DNA of 64,000 nt from contig CAZRWW010000009.1 in assembly GCA_964603725.1 (NCBI GenBank), positions 1 to 64,000 on the forward strand, given 5' to 3'. A program made the position numbers and the translations under genes. The DNA comes from CAZDKK01 sp964603725. GTDB taxonomy: Bacteria > Eisenbacteria > RBG-16-71-46 > CAIMUX01 > WJJG01. Under the pieces are notes generated by a model. The model saw nothing but the letters and a program-made list of their open reading frames with translations. It had not been told where the DNA came from and did not search any database. Shown one piece after another: positions 56,126 through 64,000 of the stretch; position 1 is the first letter of the stretch, and every line of letters begins with the position of its first letter.

Positions 56126-56153
56126 AGTGTAGCCGACGCGCGGGCGAGTTCAA
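56126..56153 (-). promoter_or_regulatory. Probable sigma-70-type promoter of eno
   Basis: On the minus strand TTGAAC (56148-56153), 16 bases, TACACT (56126-56131). Start near 56119 gives a 44-base leader. Confidence 0.55.
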
Positions 56154-56198
56154 CCATCAACCCAAGCCCCCCGCCCGGACACAGGTCGACCAGAGGCC

Positions 56199-56227
56199 TT
56201 GACCCGGTCGGCCGGCATGTCTACGCT
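56199..56227 (+). promoter_or_regulatory. Probable sigma-70-type promoter of the ECF sigma gene
   Basis: TTGACC (56199-56204), exactly 17 bases, TACGCT (56222-56227). Five of six -35 positions match the consensus. Leader about 85 bases. Confidence 0.6.
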
Positions 56228-56318
56228 TCACGGGCGGTTGTTCCTAATTCTATGCGGCACCAATGCTTGGAGCCCGGCCGCCCGTGACGCGCCAGCGTGG
56301 CGTTCTGGATCGCGCAGG

Positions 56319-56969
56319 ATGGAGTCCACGGGGGCGGGTGACGGGGCCGTCAGGCGGAACCGAGGCTGGCCGTTGGTGAAGGCAGGCCCAGACGATCATG
56401 CCCTGGTGCGAATGTCCCTGGCCGGCGACGAGCGGGCGTTCGCGGAGCTGGTGACGCGCTACTCGGGAGCGCTCTATCGGCTTTCGTGGCGAATGCTGCG
56501 CAATGACGAGGAGGCGCGGGACGCGGTCCAGGAGGTCTTCCTGCGGGTTCACCGCGCGCTGGGCAGCTTCGATCAGCGCCGCAAGTTCTCCACCTGGGTC
56601 CTGCGGATCACGACCAACCACTGCATCGATCGCATCCGGCGCCGGCGGCTGAAAACCCTCTCGATCGACCTGGACGACTCGGAGGAGGATCGGGCCCCGA
56701 TCATCCTCGTGGACGGGGGCCCGACGCCGGAGGTTGTCCATGGACGGGCCTCCCTGCAGGAGCTGCTGGACGGCCTGGTGGCCAAGCTGCCGCCCATCTA
56801 CCGCGCTGTCGTGGAACTTCGTTACAAGCAAGAACTTGCATATGAGGAGATCGCCGAGGTGCTGGATATCCCCCTGGGGACGGTGAAGGCTCGCCTGCAC
56901 CGAGCGCACCGGCATCTGAAGGCCGGATTGGAAGCTACGGGGATCGACCCCGGGGACATGGTCCCCTGA
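56319..56969 (+). CDS. ECF-type RNA polymerase sigma factor (RpoE-like)
   Basis: 216 residues from the ATG at 56319; GTG 56376 is an alternative start. Region 2 (DERAFAELVTRYSGALYRLS; EEARDAVQEVFLRVHRAL; FSTWVLRITTNHCIDRIRRR) and region 4 (LPPIYRAVVELRYKQELAYE; EIAEVLDIPLGTVKARLHRA) are complete and close to the RpoE/SigW group, with no extra domain. It would direct transcription of envelope or stress genes. The zf-HC2 anti-sigma gene follows on the same strand after 142 bases, and a membrane protein with bactofilin-like repeats completes the operon. Confidence 0.93.
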   Translation: MESTGAGDGAVRRNRGWPLVKAGPDDHALVRMSLAGDERAFAELVTRYSGALYRLSWRMLRNDEEARDAVQEVFLRVHRALGSFDQRRKFSTWVLRITTNHCIDRIRRRRLKTLSIDLDDSEEDRAPIILVDGGPTPEVVHGRASLQELLDGLVAKLPPIYRAVVELRYKQELAYEEIAEVLDIPLGTVKARLHRAHRHLKAGLEATGIDPGDMVP

Positions 56970-57111
56970 AACCGGATCTGGGCGGGTTGCGTCAGTGGGA
57001 GAGAAACACCACAGTATAGGAGTCTCTCTCTCCGGGGGGAAGATCCCCGATGTGAGGCGCCGGGTCAGCTAGGGGACGGGTGGTGCCAGGAGCGGAATGG
57101 AAGGGGACGCG

Positions 57112-57790
57112 ATGAGTTGTCGTGACCGCCAGGACCTCCTCCAGGAGTACGTGGAGGGCAGGCTCAGGGCCGACGTCAGGTCGGAACTGGAGCTGCACCT
57201 GCGTGCCTGCGCATCCTGCCGTAAGGACTTGCGGGCGTACCGCGCTTTGCTGGTCACGCTGCCCGCAATGCCCGACCCCCAGATCCCGGTGGACCTCTCC
57301 GCCCAGGTCATGGCAGCTGTGCGGGCGCGTCGTCTGATGCACCGCCCCGCTCGGGAAACCGCTGCCGCCACCGTCATTCGCAGGAGCGTGCTGGCCGCCC
57401 TGGCCGGCGCCTGCGCAATCTCGCTGGGGATTGCCCTGTGGGACTTCTCGTCGCGCATCGCGACCTTCGCCGGTCGGACGATGTCGCGCGATCTGGTGGC
57501 GCTGTGGGATGCCGCGCGGGACCTCTGGTCGCTCGTGAAGCTACTCGGGGAAGTTGCCGTCCTGCTTCGTCCCGTCGCGCAGCAGCTCGGGTCCGTCGCC
57601 TGGCCGGCCGGCGAGCTGCTGCAGGCCTACGGGGTGGTCATCCTGNNNNNNNNNNGCCAAAACCCTGACCATGTGGGGGGGGTTGTTCATCCTGGCGGGC
57701 TACATCGGGATCTTGCTCGTGGGCGCCCTGCTCTGCTGGCGGGCGCTGTTCCCCCGGGGAGAAAGGAGGCTCACCCATGCTTCTTCCTAG
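57112..57790 (+). CDS. zf-HC2 anti-sigma factor, interrupted by the assembly gap
   Basis: The ATG at 57112 (AAGGGG just upstream) starts MSCRDRQDLLQEYVEGRLRA, and the ZAS zinc finger is Cys3 with His29, Cys33 and Cys36 (HLRACASC). A membrane-like stretch (SVLAALAGACAISLGIALWD) and amphipathic helices follow. After 10 N (57646-57655) the coding continues as MWGGLFILAGYIGILLVGAL and LCWRALFPRGERRLTHASS, with the stop at 57788-57790, but in a different frame from the part before the gap. The true gap length is therefore not 10 bases. I treat it as one gene with two membrane regions. The stop overlaps the next gene by 14 bases. Confidence 0.75.
57646..57655. other. Assembly gap (10 N)
   Basis: Ten consecutive N inside the anti-sigma gene. 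The frames on the two sides differ, so the length is a placeholder. Confidence 0.99.
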
Positions 57791-59099
57791 AACCCGTCGC
57801 CCCTCCGCGCGCTCTAGCGATTCCCCGCGGCCTCGCCCGGCCCACGCCCTCGAATCGGCCGCTCTGGCCGTCATCGTGCTGGGATGGCTCGCAGCGGCTG
57901 GCGCGGCCGCTTCCGGCGAGAGCCGGCCGGCGACCGCGGGGCAGGAGGTCAGCGAGCAGGGTTCCGGCGAGCGCCGCGGCGGGCGGTTGCGCATGACCGC
58001 GGACCAGCCCTCGGGCAGGAAGATCCGCGTCGTCGTGGAGGAAGACACGAGCGAGATCGGCCAGGACGAAGGAGTGGACCTCGGCGCCGAGGGCGATCGC
58101 CACGGCGGCCGTCCTCGGGATCAAGAGAGCGTGCAGATCAACATCGGCCGAGGCGGGCGCGTCGATGCCGATGACAAGGTCGCCTTTGGGCACGATCTGC
58201 ACGTCGGCAGCGGCGACGTGGTTCCCGGCAACGTCGTGTGCATCTTCGGGTCGGCCCGCATCGATGGGACGGTTCGTGGAGACGTCGTCGTGATTGGCGG
58301 CGACGTCGAGGTGGGTCCCGCGGGCCTGGTGCGCGGCGAGGCGATCGCCATCGGCGGGGGGAGCATCCGCGTGGCCGGCGGGGGCATCGTGGAAGGCGAG
58401 GCCGTCACGGTCGGCGGTCGGGTTCGGCTGGCGGACGACGCGCTGGTGGGCGAGCGCGTCGAGATCTCTTTCGTGCCTTCCTTCGGCCCTCGCTTCGGCG
58501 TCTCGGGTCTGCTGTGGCTGCTGTTTCTGATGCACTTCTTCATCATGGGGCTGATCGGGTGGGTGCTCCTCAGCCTCAGCCGCAAGCGATGCGGCCTGGC
58601 CGTGGCCACCCTGCGCGTGCGCGGTTGGGAGTCGCTGCTGGCGGGCGTCGGCGGCGCGATCCTCTACCACATCGTGATCGTCCCGCTGCTCCTGTTGCTC
58701 GCGGTGGTGATGGTGGCGATCGTGATCGGTATCCCGCTCGTCCCCGTGATCGTGCTGCTGGGGCTGATCTTCCCCATGCCCGGCTACCTCGTCACGGCGA
58801 CCCTCCTGGGGCTGTCGGCCGCGGGGACGTCCGGGCGGCTCGCTCCCTTGCCGGGGCCGGGCGAGGCGCCCGCGCCCAATCCCTGCGGGGGAGGGCGCAA
58901 CTACTTCCTGGGCCACTTCTTTCTCTCCCTGCCGGGCCTGATGAGCCTGCTGTTCGCCTTGCTGGCCGGCGGGCCGGGCCTGGTCTCCAAGAGTTTCCTG
59001 CTGCTCGGCTTCGCCGTAATCAGCCTGGCCATCGCCCTGGGGTGGGGGGCCATCCTGCTGTCGCGCTTCGGCCGGCGGCCGCCGGCCGCAACCGCCTGA
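57777..59099 (+). CDS. Membrane protein with bactofilin-like beta-repeat region
   Basis: 440 residues. It starts with a signal or anchor region (LESAALAVIVLGWLAAAGAA). Residues ~110-220 form short repeats of the bactofilin/polymer-forming type (GSGDVVPGNVVCIFGSARID; GTVRGDVVVIGGDVEVGPAG; VRGEAIAIGGGSIRVAGG), a narrow right-handed beta-helix that can polymerise. The C-terminal half has about four membrane segments (LLWLLFLMHFFIMGLIGWVLL; IVIVPLLLLLAVVMVAIVIG; LLFALLAGGPGLV; FLLLGFAVISLAIALGWGAIL). Its ATG is 8-12 bases after GGAGG and overlaps the anti-sigma stop. Placement in a sigma/anti-sigma operon suggests an envelope-stress or shape role; the exact function is unknown. Confidence 0.78.
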   Translation: MLLPRTRRPSARSSDSPRPRPAHALESAALAVIVLGWLAAAGAAASGESRPATAGQEVSEQGSGERRGGRLRMTADQPSGRKIRVVVEEDTSEIGQDEGVDLGAEGDRHGGRPRDQESVQINIGRGGRVDADDKVAFGHDLHVGSGDVVPGNVVCIFGSARIDGTVRGDVVVIGGDVEVGPAGLVRGEAIAIGGGSIRVAGGGIVEGEAVTVGGRVRLADDALVGERVEISFVPSFGPRFGVSGLLWLLFLMHFFIMGLIGWVLLSLSRKRCGLAVATLRVRGWESLLAGVGGAILYHIVIVPLLLLLAVVMVAIVIGIPLVPVIVLLGLIFPMPGYLVTATLLGLSAAGTSGRLAPLPGPGEAPAPNPCGGGRNYFLGHFFLSLPGLMSLLFALLAGGPGLVSKSFLLLGFAVISLAIALGWGAILLSRFGRRPPAATA

Positions 59100-59364
59100 G
59101 ATCGAAGCCGCCGAGCCCCCAGATCGAAGTCCCGGCCCCCGCAGAGCGGCGGCGGGCCGGCATGCGCTCTGCATTGCGCTTCTGCAGGGCGCACGGCTCG
59201 AACGGGTCCGCTCCCGTACCGGCGCGCCGAGCGCTGCGACGGTCTTTCATTGTAATTGAATATCTGGATGTAAGATAAGCGCTGTGCCCCTGCCGCTGAG
59301 CCTCGGACCTGGTCCGGCACGCGGCTTGCCCCCTGGACGGCCAGGAGCTGGTCCAGGGGGGAAC

Positions 59365-60096
59365 ATGAGCTGCCGCGCCATCATCGGCTGGTCTCTGACC
59401 GCCGCCATCGCGCTGCCCTCCGCCGCGGCGACGAGCGACCCGCGGCCGGGCGCCTGGGCTGTCATTGGGCCGGCCGAGGTGCTGGAATCCTGCCATCAGG
59501 GCAGCGACGGACCGGTGTTCACGGACTGCGAAGGGCGCGACTGGCCCCTGGTCACCGATCCGAGGGATTCGATCATCGCGAACCCCGGCAGCGGCCGCTT
59601 CTGGCCCGCTCCGGCCGCGTGGGTCGAGGAAGCGATCGGAGCGCTGCCCTCGCGAGTAGCGGAGCGGGTGGCGGGCCGGATCGTGATTCTGCCCTTTCCC
59701 CGGCGCGGGCTCACGCGAACCTCCTGCGACGGTCAGGCAATCTACCTCTCGCCCGGAGTGCGGCCCCTCACCCGCGAGCAGATTCACTTCTACGTCTTTC
59801 ACGAGGTGGGGCACCTGGTGCAGCGCCAGCTCCTGCCCGACTGGGACGCGGCCGGGTGGCGGCGCTACCGCCGGGTGCGCGGCATCGAGGATCTGCGTCG
59901 CTTCCACAGCGACGCCCCGCACGGCGACCAGCCGCACGAGGTCCTGGCCGAGGATTTTCGCCAGCTCTTCGGCACCTCCGAAGCGCGGGCGACCGAGCCG
60001 TTCATCCCGTCGTCGGCGCCGCCCCTGGCTGCCCGGGCCCCCGCCGTGCGCGCCTTTTTCGAGGCGCTGTGGCGTCCGGAGCTGGCCGGGCGTTGA
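59365..60096 (+). CDS. Secreted putative zinc metallopeptidase (HEVGH)
   Basis: 243 residues from the ATG at 59365 (GGGGGG upstream); a longer frame from 59284 adds a Pro/Gly-rich non-signal stretch. Signal peptide: SCRAIIGWSLTAAIALPSAAA. The HExxH motif is in YVFHEVGHLVQRQLLPDW, near residue 153, and a downstream Glu in EVLAEDFRQLFG (about 200) can be the third zinc ligand, as in gluzincins. Two Cys near the N-terminus (ESCHQ, FTDCEGR) may pair. The family is not recognised. An A+T-rich patch (59248-59280, with TTGTAA and TAAGAT 15 bases apart) may be its promoter. It converges on rlmN with a 3-base gap between stop codons. Confidence 0.7.
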   Translation: MSCRAIIGWSLTAAIALPSAAATSDPRPGAWAVIGPAEVLESCHQGSDGPVFTDCEGRDWPLVTDPRDSIIANPGSGRFWPAPAAWVEEAIGALPSRVAERVAGRIVILPFPRRGLTRTSCDGQAIYLSPGVRPLTREQIHFYVFHEVGHLVQRQLLPDWDAAGWRRYRRVRGIEDLRRFHSDAPHGDQPHEVLAEDFRQLFGTSEARATEPFIPSSAPPLAARAPAVRAFFEALWRPELAGR

Positions 60097-60099
60097 GGC

Positions 60100-61170
60100 T
60101 TAGCCCCGTTGCCGGTCGCGATGGGCAGTCGAAAGCTGTCCGCAGGCCGCCTGGATGTCCGCCCCCTTGCTCTCGCGCAGTGTGACTTCCGGGGCGATCG
60201 GCAGAAGCTCGTTCAAGAAGCGCCGCACGGCTTGCGCGTCCGGCGGCTGCAGCACGCACAGCGGGTGAGGATTGAACGCGATCAGATTGATCTTGGCGCC
60301 GCAGCGGTGCCCCAGCGCCGCCAGTCGGCGGGCGTCGTCCGGGGTGTCGTTGATGCCCCGCAGGAGCACATATTCCAGCGTGACCCGCTGGCCGGTCACG
60401 CTCCCGTACTCGGCCACCGCCGCCAGAGCCTCATCCATCGGGTAGCGCCGATTGATCGGCATGAGCCGCGAGCGAATCTCATCGGTGGTGGCGTTGAGCG
60501 ACAGGGCCAGCCGCACCGCCACACGTTCCCGGGCCAGGCGACGGATCTCGGGCGCCAGGCCGACGGTGCTCACGGTCATGCGCCGGCGGCCGACCGCCAG
60601 GCCGTGGTCTTCGTGGAGGACCTGGATGGACTGGACGACGGCGTCGTAGTTGGCGAGCGGTTCGCCCATTCCCATGAAGACGAGATTGAAGTGTCCCGGG
60701 CCGCCGCTCGCGATCAGTCGATCACGTCCCACCAGGACCTGCGAGACGATCTCATGGGGCGTCAGATTGCGCAGCAGTCCCATGGCGGCGGTGGCGCAGA
60801 AGGCACAGCCGTGCGCGCAGCCGGCCTGGGTCGAGATGCACAGGGTGTCGCGCTCCGGCGTGCGCAGGACGACCGCCTCGATCCGCAGGTCGTCGGGCAG
60901 CTCCAGGAGGAGCTTCTCCGCGTCGCCGGAAGCCGATCGTCGCGCGGTGATGACCGGGAGCCGCGCGACGCTGCAGCTCTCCTCGAGGCGGGCGCGGAAC
61001 TCCTTGGGGAGATTCGTCATGGCGGCGACGGACTCGACCCCGCGGGCGTAGAGCCATGACGCGACCTGGCGCCCCCGGAAGGCGGGTTGGTCGCCGAAGA
61101 CGGGCAGAGCGGCGATCTGGCTGGACGTCAGGCCGACCAGGGCCTGCTTGTTCGCGCTCGGGGGGCTCGT
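60100..61170 (-). CDS. rlmN: Dual-specificity 23S rRNA/tRNA adenine-C2 methyltransferase RlmN, apparent ACG start
   Basis: The radical-SAM core is clear: CAHGCAFC ([4Fe-4S] Cys118, 122, 125 in this numbering), a Cys seven residues before it (TLCIST; equals the methyl-carrying Cys118 of E. coli) and the second catalytic Cys in ADIQAACGQL. It methylates A2503 of 23S rRNA and A37 of some tRNAs. The first ATG in the frame (61020) lies inside the conserved core and would remove about 50 N-terminal residues. The frame extends upstream with good RlmN sequence (ALVGLTSSQIAALPVFGDQP; FRGRQVASWLYARG; VESVAAMTNLPK) to a stop at 61216-61218, and contains no ATG, GTG or TTG. AGGAGGAG (61182-61175) lies 6 bases before an ACG (61170-61168). 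From there the protein is 356 residues, normal for RlmN. Confidence 0.85.
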   Translation of the reverse strand, partial: TSPPSANKQALVGLTSSQIAALPVFGDQPAFRGRQVASWLYARGVESVAAMTNLPKEFRARLEESCSVARLPVITARRSASGDAEKLLLELPDDLRIEAVVLRTPERDTLCISTQAGCAHGCAFCATAAMGLLRNLTPHEIVSQVLVGRDRLIASGGPGHFNLVFMGMGEPLANYDAVVQSIQVLHEDHGLAVGRRRMTVSTVGLAPEIRRLARERVAVRLALSLNATTDEIRSRLMPINRRYPMDEALAAVAEYGSVTGQRVTLEYVLLRGINDTPDDARRLAALGHRCGAKINLIAFNPHPLCVLQPPDAQAVRRFLNELLPIAPEVTLRESKGADIQAACGQLSTAHRDRQRG

Positions 61171-61412
61171 GGATCTCCTCCTGATCGGAACGCTTCTCGG
61201 GTGACCCGAGGAAGTCTACCTTGACCTTCCCCCCTGCAGAAGATCCTCCTTTCGCAGCCTGATGGAACCGCCGCCGGGGGTCGATGGTGGGTGGGGAAGC
61301 AGCGCGCGCCGGCTCCTGGTCGCCATCGGCTCGGACGCCGCCCGGCAGGGGCGGCCGTGTTCGGGGGTCCCGGGAGCTGGCGTCGCATGGCTCTGCTTGG
61401 CAATGGCTTGGC

Positions 61413-61440
61413 TTGACAATGGGCTGGCGGCACCTATACT
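61413..61440 (+). promoter_or_regulatory. Near-consensus sigma-70 promoter for the small exported protein
   Basis: TTGACA (61413-61418), 16 bases, TATACT (61435-61440): perfect -35, one mismatch in -10. It is the best promoter match found in the window. Confidence 0.75.
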
Positions 61441-61450
61441 CTCATAGGTG
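61431..61450 (+). promoter_or_regulatory. Inverted repeat overlapping the -10 and start site (possible operator)
   Basis: CACCTAT (61431-61437) and ATAGGTG (61444-61450) are a perfect inverted repeat around ACTCTC. A repressor bound here would block the promoter; a hairpin in RNA is not possible because most of it lies upstream of the start. Confidence 0.5.
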
Positions 61451-61567
61451 AGAAGGGAAGGACCTCCCCCCGGGTGCTCCTCCACCCCAGCCCACCAACA
61501 CGGGCACCCCGCGGGGAACGCGCTTCCCCCTCCCGGTGTGGCCCGCTCAAGCCAGGAGGTAGGTGTC

Positions 61568-61852
61568 ATGAAAGGACAGCGTAAAGTCCTCATTCGCGGG
61601 ACGCTGGCACTGCTTCTTTGCTCGCTCCTGCTGTCCACCTTCTTCACGGCCACCGTCTTCGGGGGCAAATCGGACCCACTTGCCGACCGCGACATCGTGG
61701 CCCCTGCGACCACGGATCCTGGAGATGGCGCGCTAAGCGACGGAGGCGGAACAACCGATCCCCCGCCGGATGGGGATCCCGACGACTACGACAAGATCAT
61801 ACTCGACTTCTGGGTGGTGCTGCTCGAGTTCCCGCTCTTCCCGATCTTCTAG
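61568..61852 (+). CDS. Small exported protein of unknown function (94 residues)
   Basis: 94 residues. AGGAGG (about 61553-61558) precedes the ATG at 61568. A basic N-terminus and a hydrophobic segment (VLIRGTLALLLCSLLLSTFF) form a signal peptide or anchor ending near FGG. The mature part is short, Asp/Gly/Pro/Thr-rich and acidic (ATTDPGDGALSDGGG; TTDPPPDGDPDDYDKI) and ends in a hydrophobic, aromatic tail (DFWVVLLEFPLFPIF). I know no family of this kind. It has a strong promoter and possible operator, and is followed after 28 bases by a TPR regulator, so the two may be cotranscribed. A secreted peptide signal or small envelope factor are possibilities only. Confidence 0.6.
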   Translation: MKGQRKVLIRGTLALLLCSLLLSTFFTATVFGGKSDPLADRDIVAPATTDPGDGALSDGGGTTDPPPDGDPDDYDKIILDFWVVLLEFPLFPIF

Positions 61853-61880
61853 CGGGTCGGGAGGGATAGGACCGCAAGCC

Positions 61881-64000
61881 ATGGATGAGGGCAGGCAGAG
61901 AAGGACCGGCGACCGCGATCAGAGTGTGCGGTCTGATCCGCACACCGCCGCGGATCGCTCCGGTCGCGAGGCGGCTCTGCAGGAGATCGACCGCCTCGTG
62001 CGGGTCTCCGAGCTTCACCTGGCGGCGGACAACGTGGTGGCCGCGCTGGAGTGCCTGGATCGGGCCGAGGCGCTGGCCAAGGAGAGCCCGGCCAGTCCGC
62101 AGCTTGTCGCCGAGCTGAAGTATCGCGTCTCCGACTGCCTGCGCAAGCGCGGCGATCTGAGCGCCGCTCTCGATCGTATCCTCGAGGCGAGAGCGGCCCT
62201 CCCGGACGTCTCCGACCCTCTGCTGAGGGGAAGAATCCTCTCGCGCGAGGGTGCCATTCACGCGGGTCTCGGCGACTACGAGAGCGCCCTGGAGTGCTGC
62301 CAGGAAGCCTACGAGCTGCTGCGCGAGTCGGTCGAGCACGCCGAGGTCGGAATGCTGCAGCTCACGCTGGGCACGATCCACGTGCGCGCCGGCCGGGTGC
62401 GCGAGAGCCAGGAGTGCTTCGAGAGCGCGCTGTTCACCTTCCGGCGGATCAACCATCGGGAGGGCATTGCCCGGGCCCTCAACAACCTGGGGCTGTTGCT
62501 CAAGAACGGCCCGCGCTGGGCGGACGCCCGCGACTATCTGAAGCGCGCCCTGGCCGTGAGCGAGGATGCCGGCAACTACGCCCGCATCGCGACCCACTGC
62601 GCCAACCTGGGCATCCTGTTCACGAAGCTGTGCGAATGGGAGCCGGCCGAGCAGCACCTGGCGCGCAGCGTCTCGATCCACAAGGAGGTGGGCAACAACT
62701 TCTCCCTGGCCAAGGCGCTGCTGGCTCACGCCATGCTTCACCGGCGGCGCGGGCAGCGCGAGCTGTCGGCCAGCTGCGTGGCCGCGGCCCGGGAGTTGAG
62801 TCAGGAGCACGGCTACGGCCGGGAGCTCGTGCTGTGTTGGGAGGCCGAGGGCGACCTGCTCCTCGACGGGGGCCGGCTGCGCGAGGCGGCCGAGTCCCTC
62901 CATCACGGCCTCGAGCTGGCCATTCACGTGGCGCCCGGCGGCGACCTCGTGCCGGAGCTGCAGCGGCGCCTGGCGACGGTGGCGCTGCGAGAGGGCAAGC
63001 TGAGCGAGGCCCGCCGCATGGCCGCGCGGGCCGTGCGCGGCGCGCGGGCGGTGCGCGACAACGCCGAGGCGGGCGCCGCGATGCGGGTCCTGGGCGAGGC
63101 GCTGTCGCAGCGGGGATCGGATCGGGCCGCCGAACAGGCGCTGACCAAGGCGGTGGAGATGCTCGGCCAGACGCCCGAGCGCCTGGAGCAGGCGCTGGCC
63201 CAGATGGCGCTGGCCAGGCATCTGGCCAAGGGCGCGACCGGTCGCGGGCCCAAGAACGGTCCCGAACGTCACAAGCTGGCGGTCGATCTGCTGCAGAGGG
63301 CGTGGGGATTCTTCATCTCCGCGAACCTGTCCGATCGGGCGGCCGAGGCTCTCACCGATCTGGCGGAGGCGCGCCTGAGCTTCGCCGATGTCGAGGGCGC
63401 GCTGCGCGACATCGCCCGCGCGCACGCGTTGGCGGAGAAGGTGGGCCGCGCCGATCTGCTGGGACGGCTCGAGAAGACTCGGGGGGCCCTGGAGTCGCGC
63501 TCGGCCGAGACGGCGTTGTTGAGCGTTCCCGAGGTGGCGATCATCCAGGAGTGGACGCGCCTCTCGGGCGAGGGCGGCAGTGTCGGGACCTGGATCCAGA
63601 AGATGCTGGCCTTCGTCGTCGACCGGCTCGAGAGCAGCACGGCGGTGCTGGCGGCCCCGACGGCCGCGCGCCGGATGAAGATCGTGGGCCGAATGGGGCT
63701 GGAGGCCGAGCAGGCCCGGGGGCTGCTGCGGATCGTCATGCCGCACCTGGCGGGCACCGGGATCACCCTGGGGGCCGATCCCCGCAACGACCCCCGGTTC
63801 GCCGCGCACGTCGCTACCGACATGGCCGCGGTCCGATCCTTTGCGGCGTTGAAGATCGCCCTGCCGGCCGGTTTCGCGGTGCTTTACCTCGACCGCCGGG
63901 AGCCGCGCGAGCGTCCCTATGGGCGTAGCGATCTGCGGTTGCTCAGCGTTCTCTCCGGGCTGCTGGGCCTGGGGCTCATCCAGGTGCGCCGCGAACGGGC
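61881..64000 (+). CDS. N-terminal part of a TPR regulator with GAF-like domain, running off the right edge
   Basis: The frame from the ATG at 61881 stays open for 706 codons to the window end. Residues ~40-500 are TPR-like helical pairs of 35-42 residues (AADNVVAALECLDRAEALAK; LGDYESALECCQEAYELL; ARALNNLGLLLKNGPRW; ATHCANLGILFTKLCEW). From about 580 the sequence looks like a GAF-like sensor (LKIALPAGFAVLYLDRRE, SDLRLLSVLSGLLGLGLIQV). In several Gram-negatives this order continues into a sigma-54 AAA+ domain and HTH, but that part is outside the window. The longer listed open frames in other phases are shadows. It follows the 94-residue exported protein on the same strand, and the ribosome-binding site is weak. 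Confidence 0.75.
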   Translation, partial: MDEGRQRRTGDRDQSVRSDPHTAADRSGREAALQEIDRLVRVSELHLAADNVVAALECLDRAEALAKESPASPQLVAELKYRVSDCLRKRGDLSAALDRILEARAALPDVSDPLLRGRILSREGAIHAGLGDYESALECCQEAYELLRESVEHAEVGMLQLTLGTIHVRAGRVRESQECFESALFTFRRINHREGIARALNNLGLLLKNGPRWADARDYLKRALAVSEDAGNYARIATHCANLGILFTKLCEWEPAEQHLARSVSIHKEVGNNFSLAKALLAHAMLHRRRGQRELSASCVAAARELSQEHGYGRELVLCWEAEGDLLLDGGRLREAAESLHHGLELAIHVAPGGDLVPELQRRLATVALREGKLSEARRMAARAVRGARAVRDNAEAGAAMRVLGEALSQRGSDRAAEQALTKAVEMLGQTPERLEQALAQMALARHLAKGATGRGPKNGPERHKLAVDLLQRAWGFFISANLSDRAAEALTDLAEARLSFADVEGALRDIARAHALAEKVGRADLLGRLEKTRGALESRSAETALLSVPEVAIIQEWTRLSGEGGSVGTWIQKMLAFVVDRLESSTAVLAAPTAARRMKIVGRMGLEAEQARGLLRIVMPHLAGTGITLGADPRNDPRFAAHVATDMAAVRSFAALKIALPAGFAVLYLDRREPRERPYGRSDLRLLSVLSGLLGLGLIQVRRER

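Larger units (their letters stand above)
61171..61567. other. Intergenic region between rlmN and the small exported protein
   Basis: About 400 bases without a supportable gene. It holds the rlmN ribosome-binding site, the near-consensus promoter at 61413-61440 with an overlapping inverted repeat, and a C/G-rich leader of about 120 bases before the ATG at 61568. A short open frame (61262-61447) has no ribosome-binding site and no recognisable content. Confidence 0.6.

Noticed and set aside
61262..61447. A 61-codon frame upstream of the small exported protein
   Set aside because: No ribosome-binding site, no start-site support, and it runs into the promoter and operator.

Overview
The window is about two-thirds G+C, densely coded on both strands, and carries a run of 10 N (57646-57655), so it is probably a scaffold from a draft or metagenome-assembled genome. 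Five large secreted proteins end in an FlgD-like C-terminal module (WDGRDD-G-R type). Together with FG-GAP, SBBP and beta-helix surface proteins, Ser/Thr kinase-TPR, TPR-CHAT, ECF sigma/zf-HC2 pairs and sigma-54 regulators, this suggests a Gram-negative of the FCB/Eisenbacteria-Krumholzibacteria kind. That placement is inference from gene content; there is no rRNA in the window.

Layout. 1-3.6 kb: tail of an eRF1-like protein and a large secreted FlgD-tailed protein. 3.7-8.5 kb (minus): branched-chain amino-acid ABC operon livJ-livH-livMG-livF, with livM and livG fused. 8.9-15 kb: a DUF4412-like periplasmic protein and a 1729-residue SBBP/beta-helix surface protein. 15.3-20 kb: exported TPR-CHAT protein facing an ECF sigma factor and a zf-HC2/DUF4384-like anti-sigma factor. 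20.3-23.6 kb: small secreted protein, a broken FlgD-like remnant, and a Ser/Thr kinase with TPRs. 23.6-26.1 kb: divergent ric and norR with a sigma-54 promoter and NorR-type operators between them. 26.2-34.7 kb: secreted GH38-like enzyme and two secreted repeat proteins. 35-41.7 kb (minus): AlgB-like regulator, KinB-like kinase, receiver-TPR protein, two TrkA-type subunits and TrkH; a sigma-54 promoter lies in front of the kinase. 41.8-44.4 kb (minus): pentaheme cytochrome c and a Cyc2-like cytochrome-porin fusion. 44.6-51 kb (minus): heavy-metal RND efflux operon led by a small Cys/His-rich exported protein. 51.2-53.9 kb: BNR/sortilin-like secreted protein. 54-56 kb (minus): eno, ftsB-like gene and initiator tRNA with a hairpin terminator. 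56.3-59.1 kb: ECF sigma, zf-HC2 anti-sigma (broken by the gap) and a membrane protein with a bactofilin-like repeat region. 59.4-64 kb: secreted HEVGH metallopeptidase, rlmN without a normal start codon, a 94-residue exported protein behind a near-consensus promoter, and the front of a TPR regulator cut by the window edge.

How it fits together. Several blocks pair a sensor with its target: NO sensing with Fe-S repair (norR/ric), two-component control with K+ uptake (kinB-algB/trk), sigma/anti-sigma pairs with envelope proteins, and a possible protease-sigma module (CHAT with ECF/anti-sigma). The cytochrome pair suggests electron transfer across the outer membrane. Most intergenic promoter calls rest on visual matches to -35/-10 or -24/-12 consensus sequences only.
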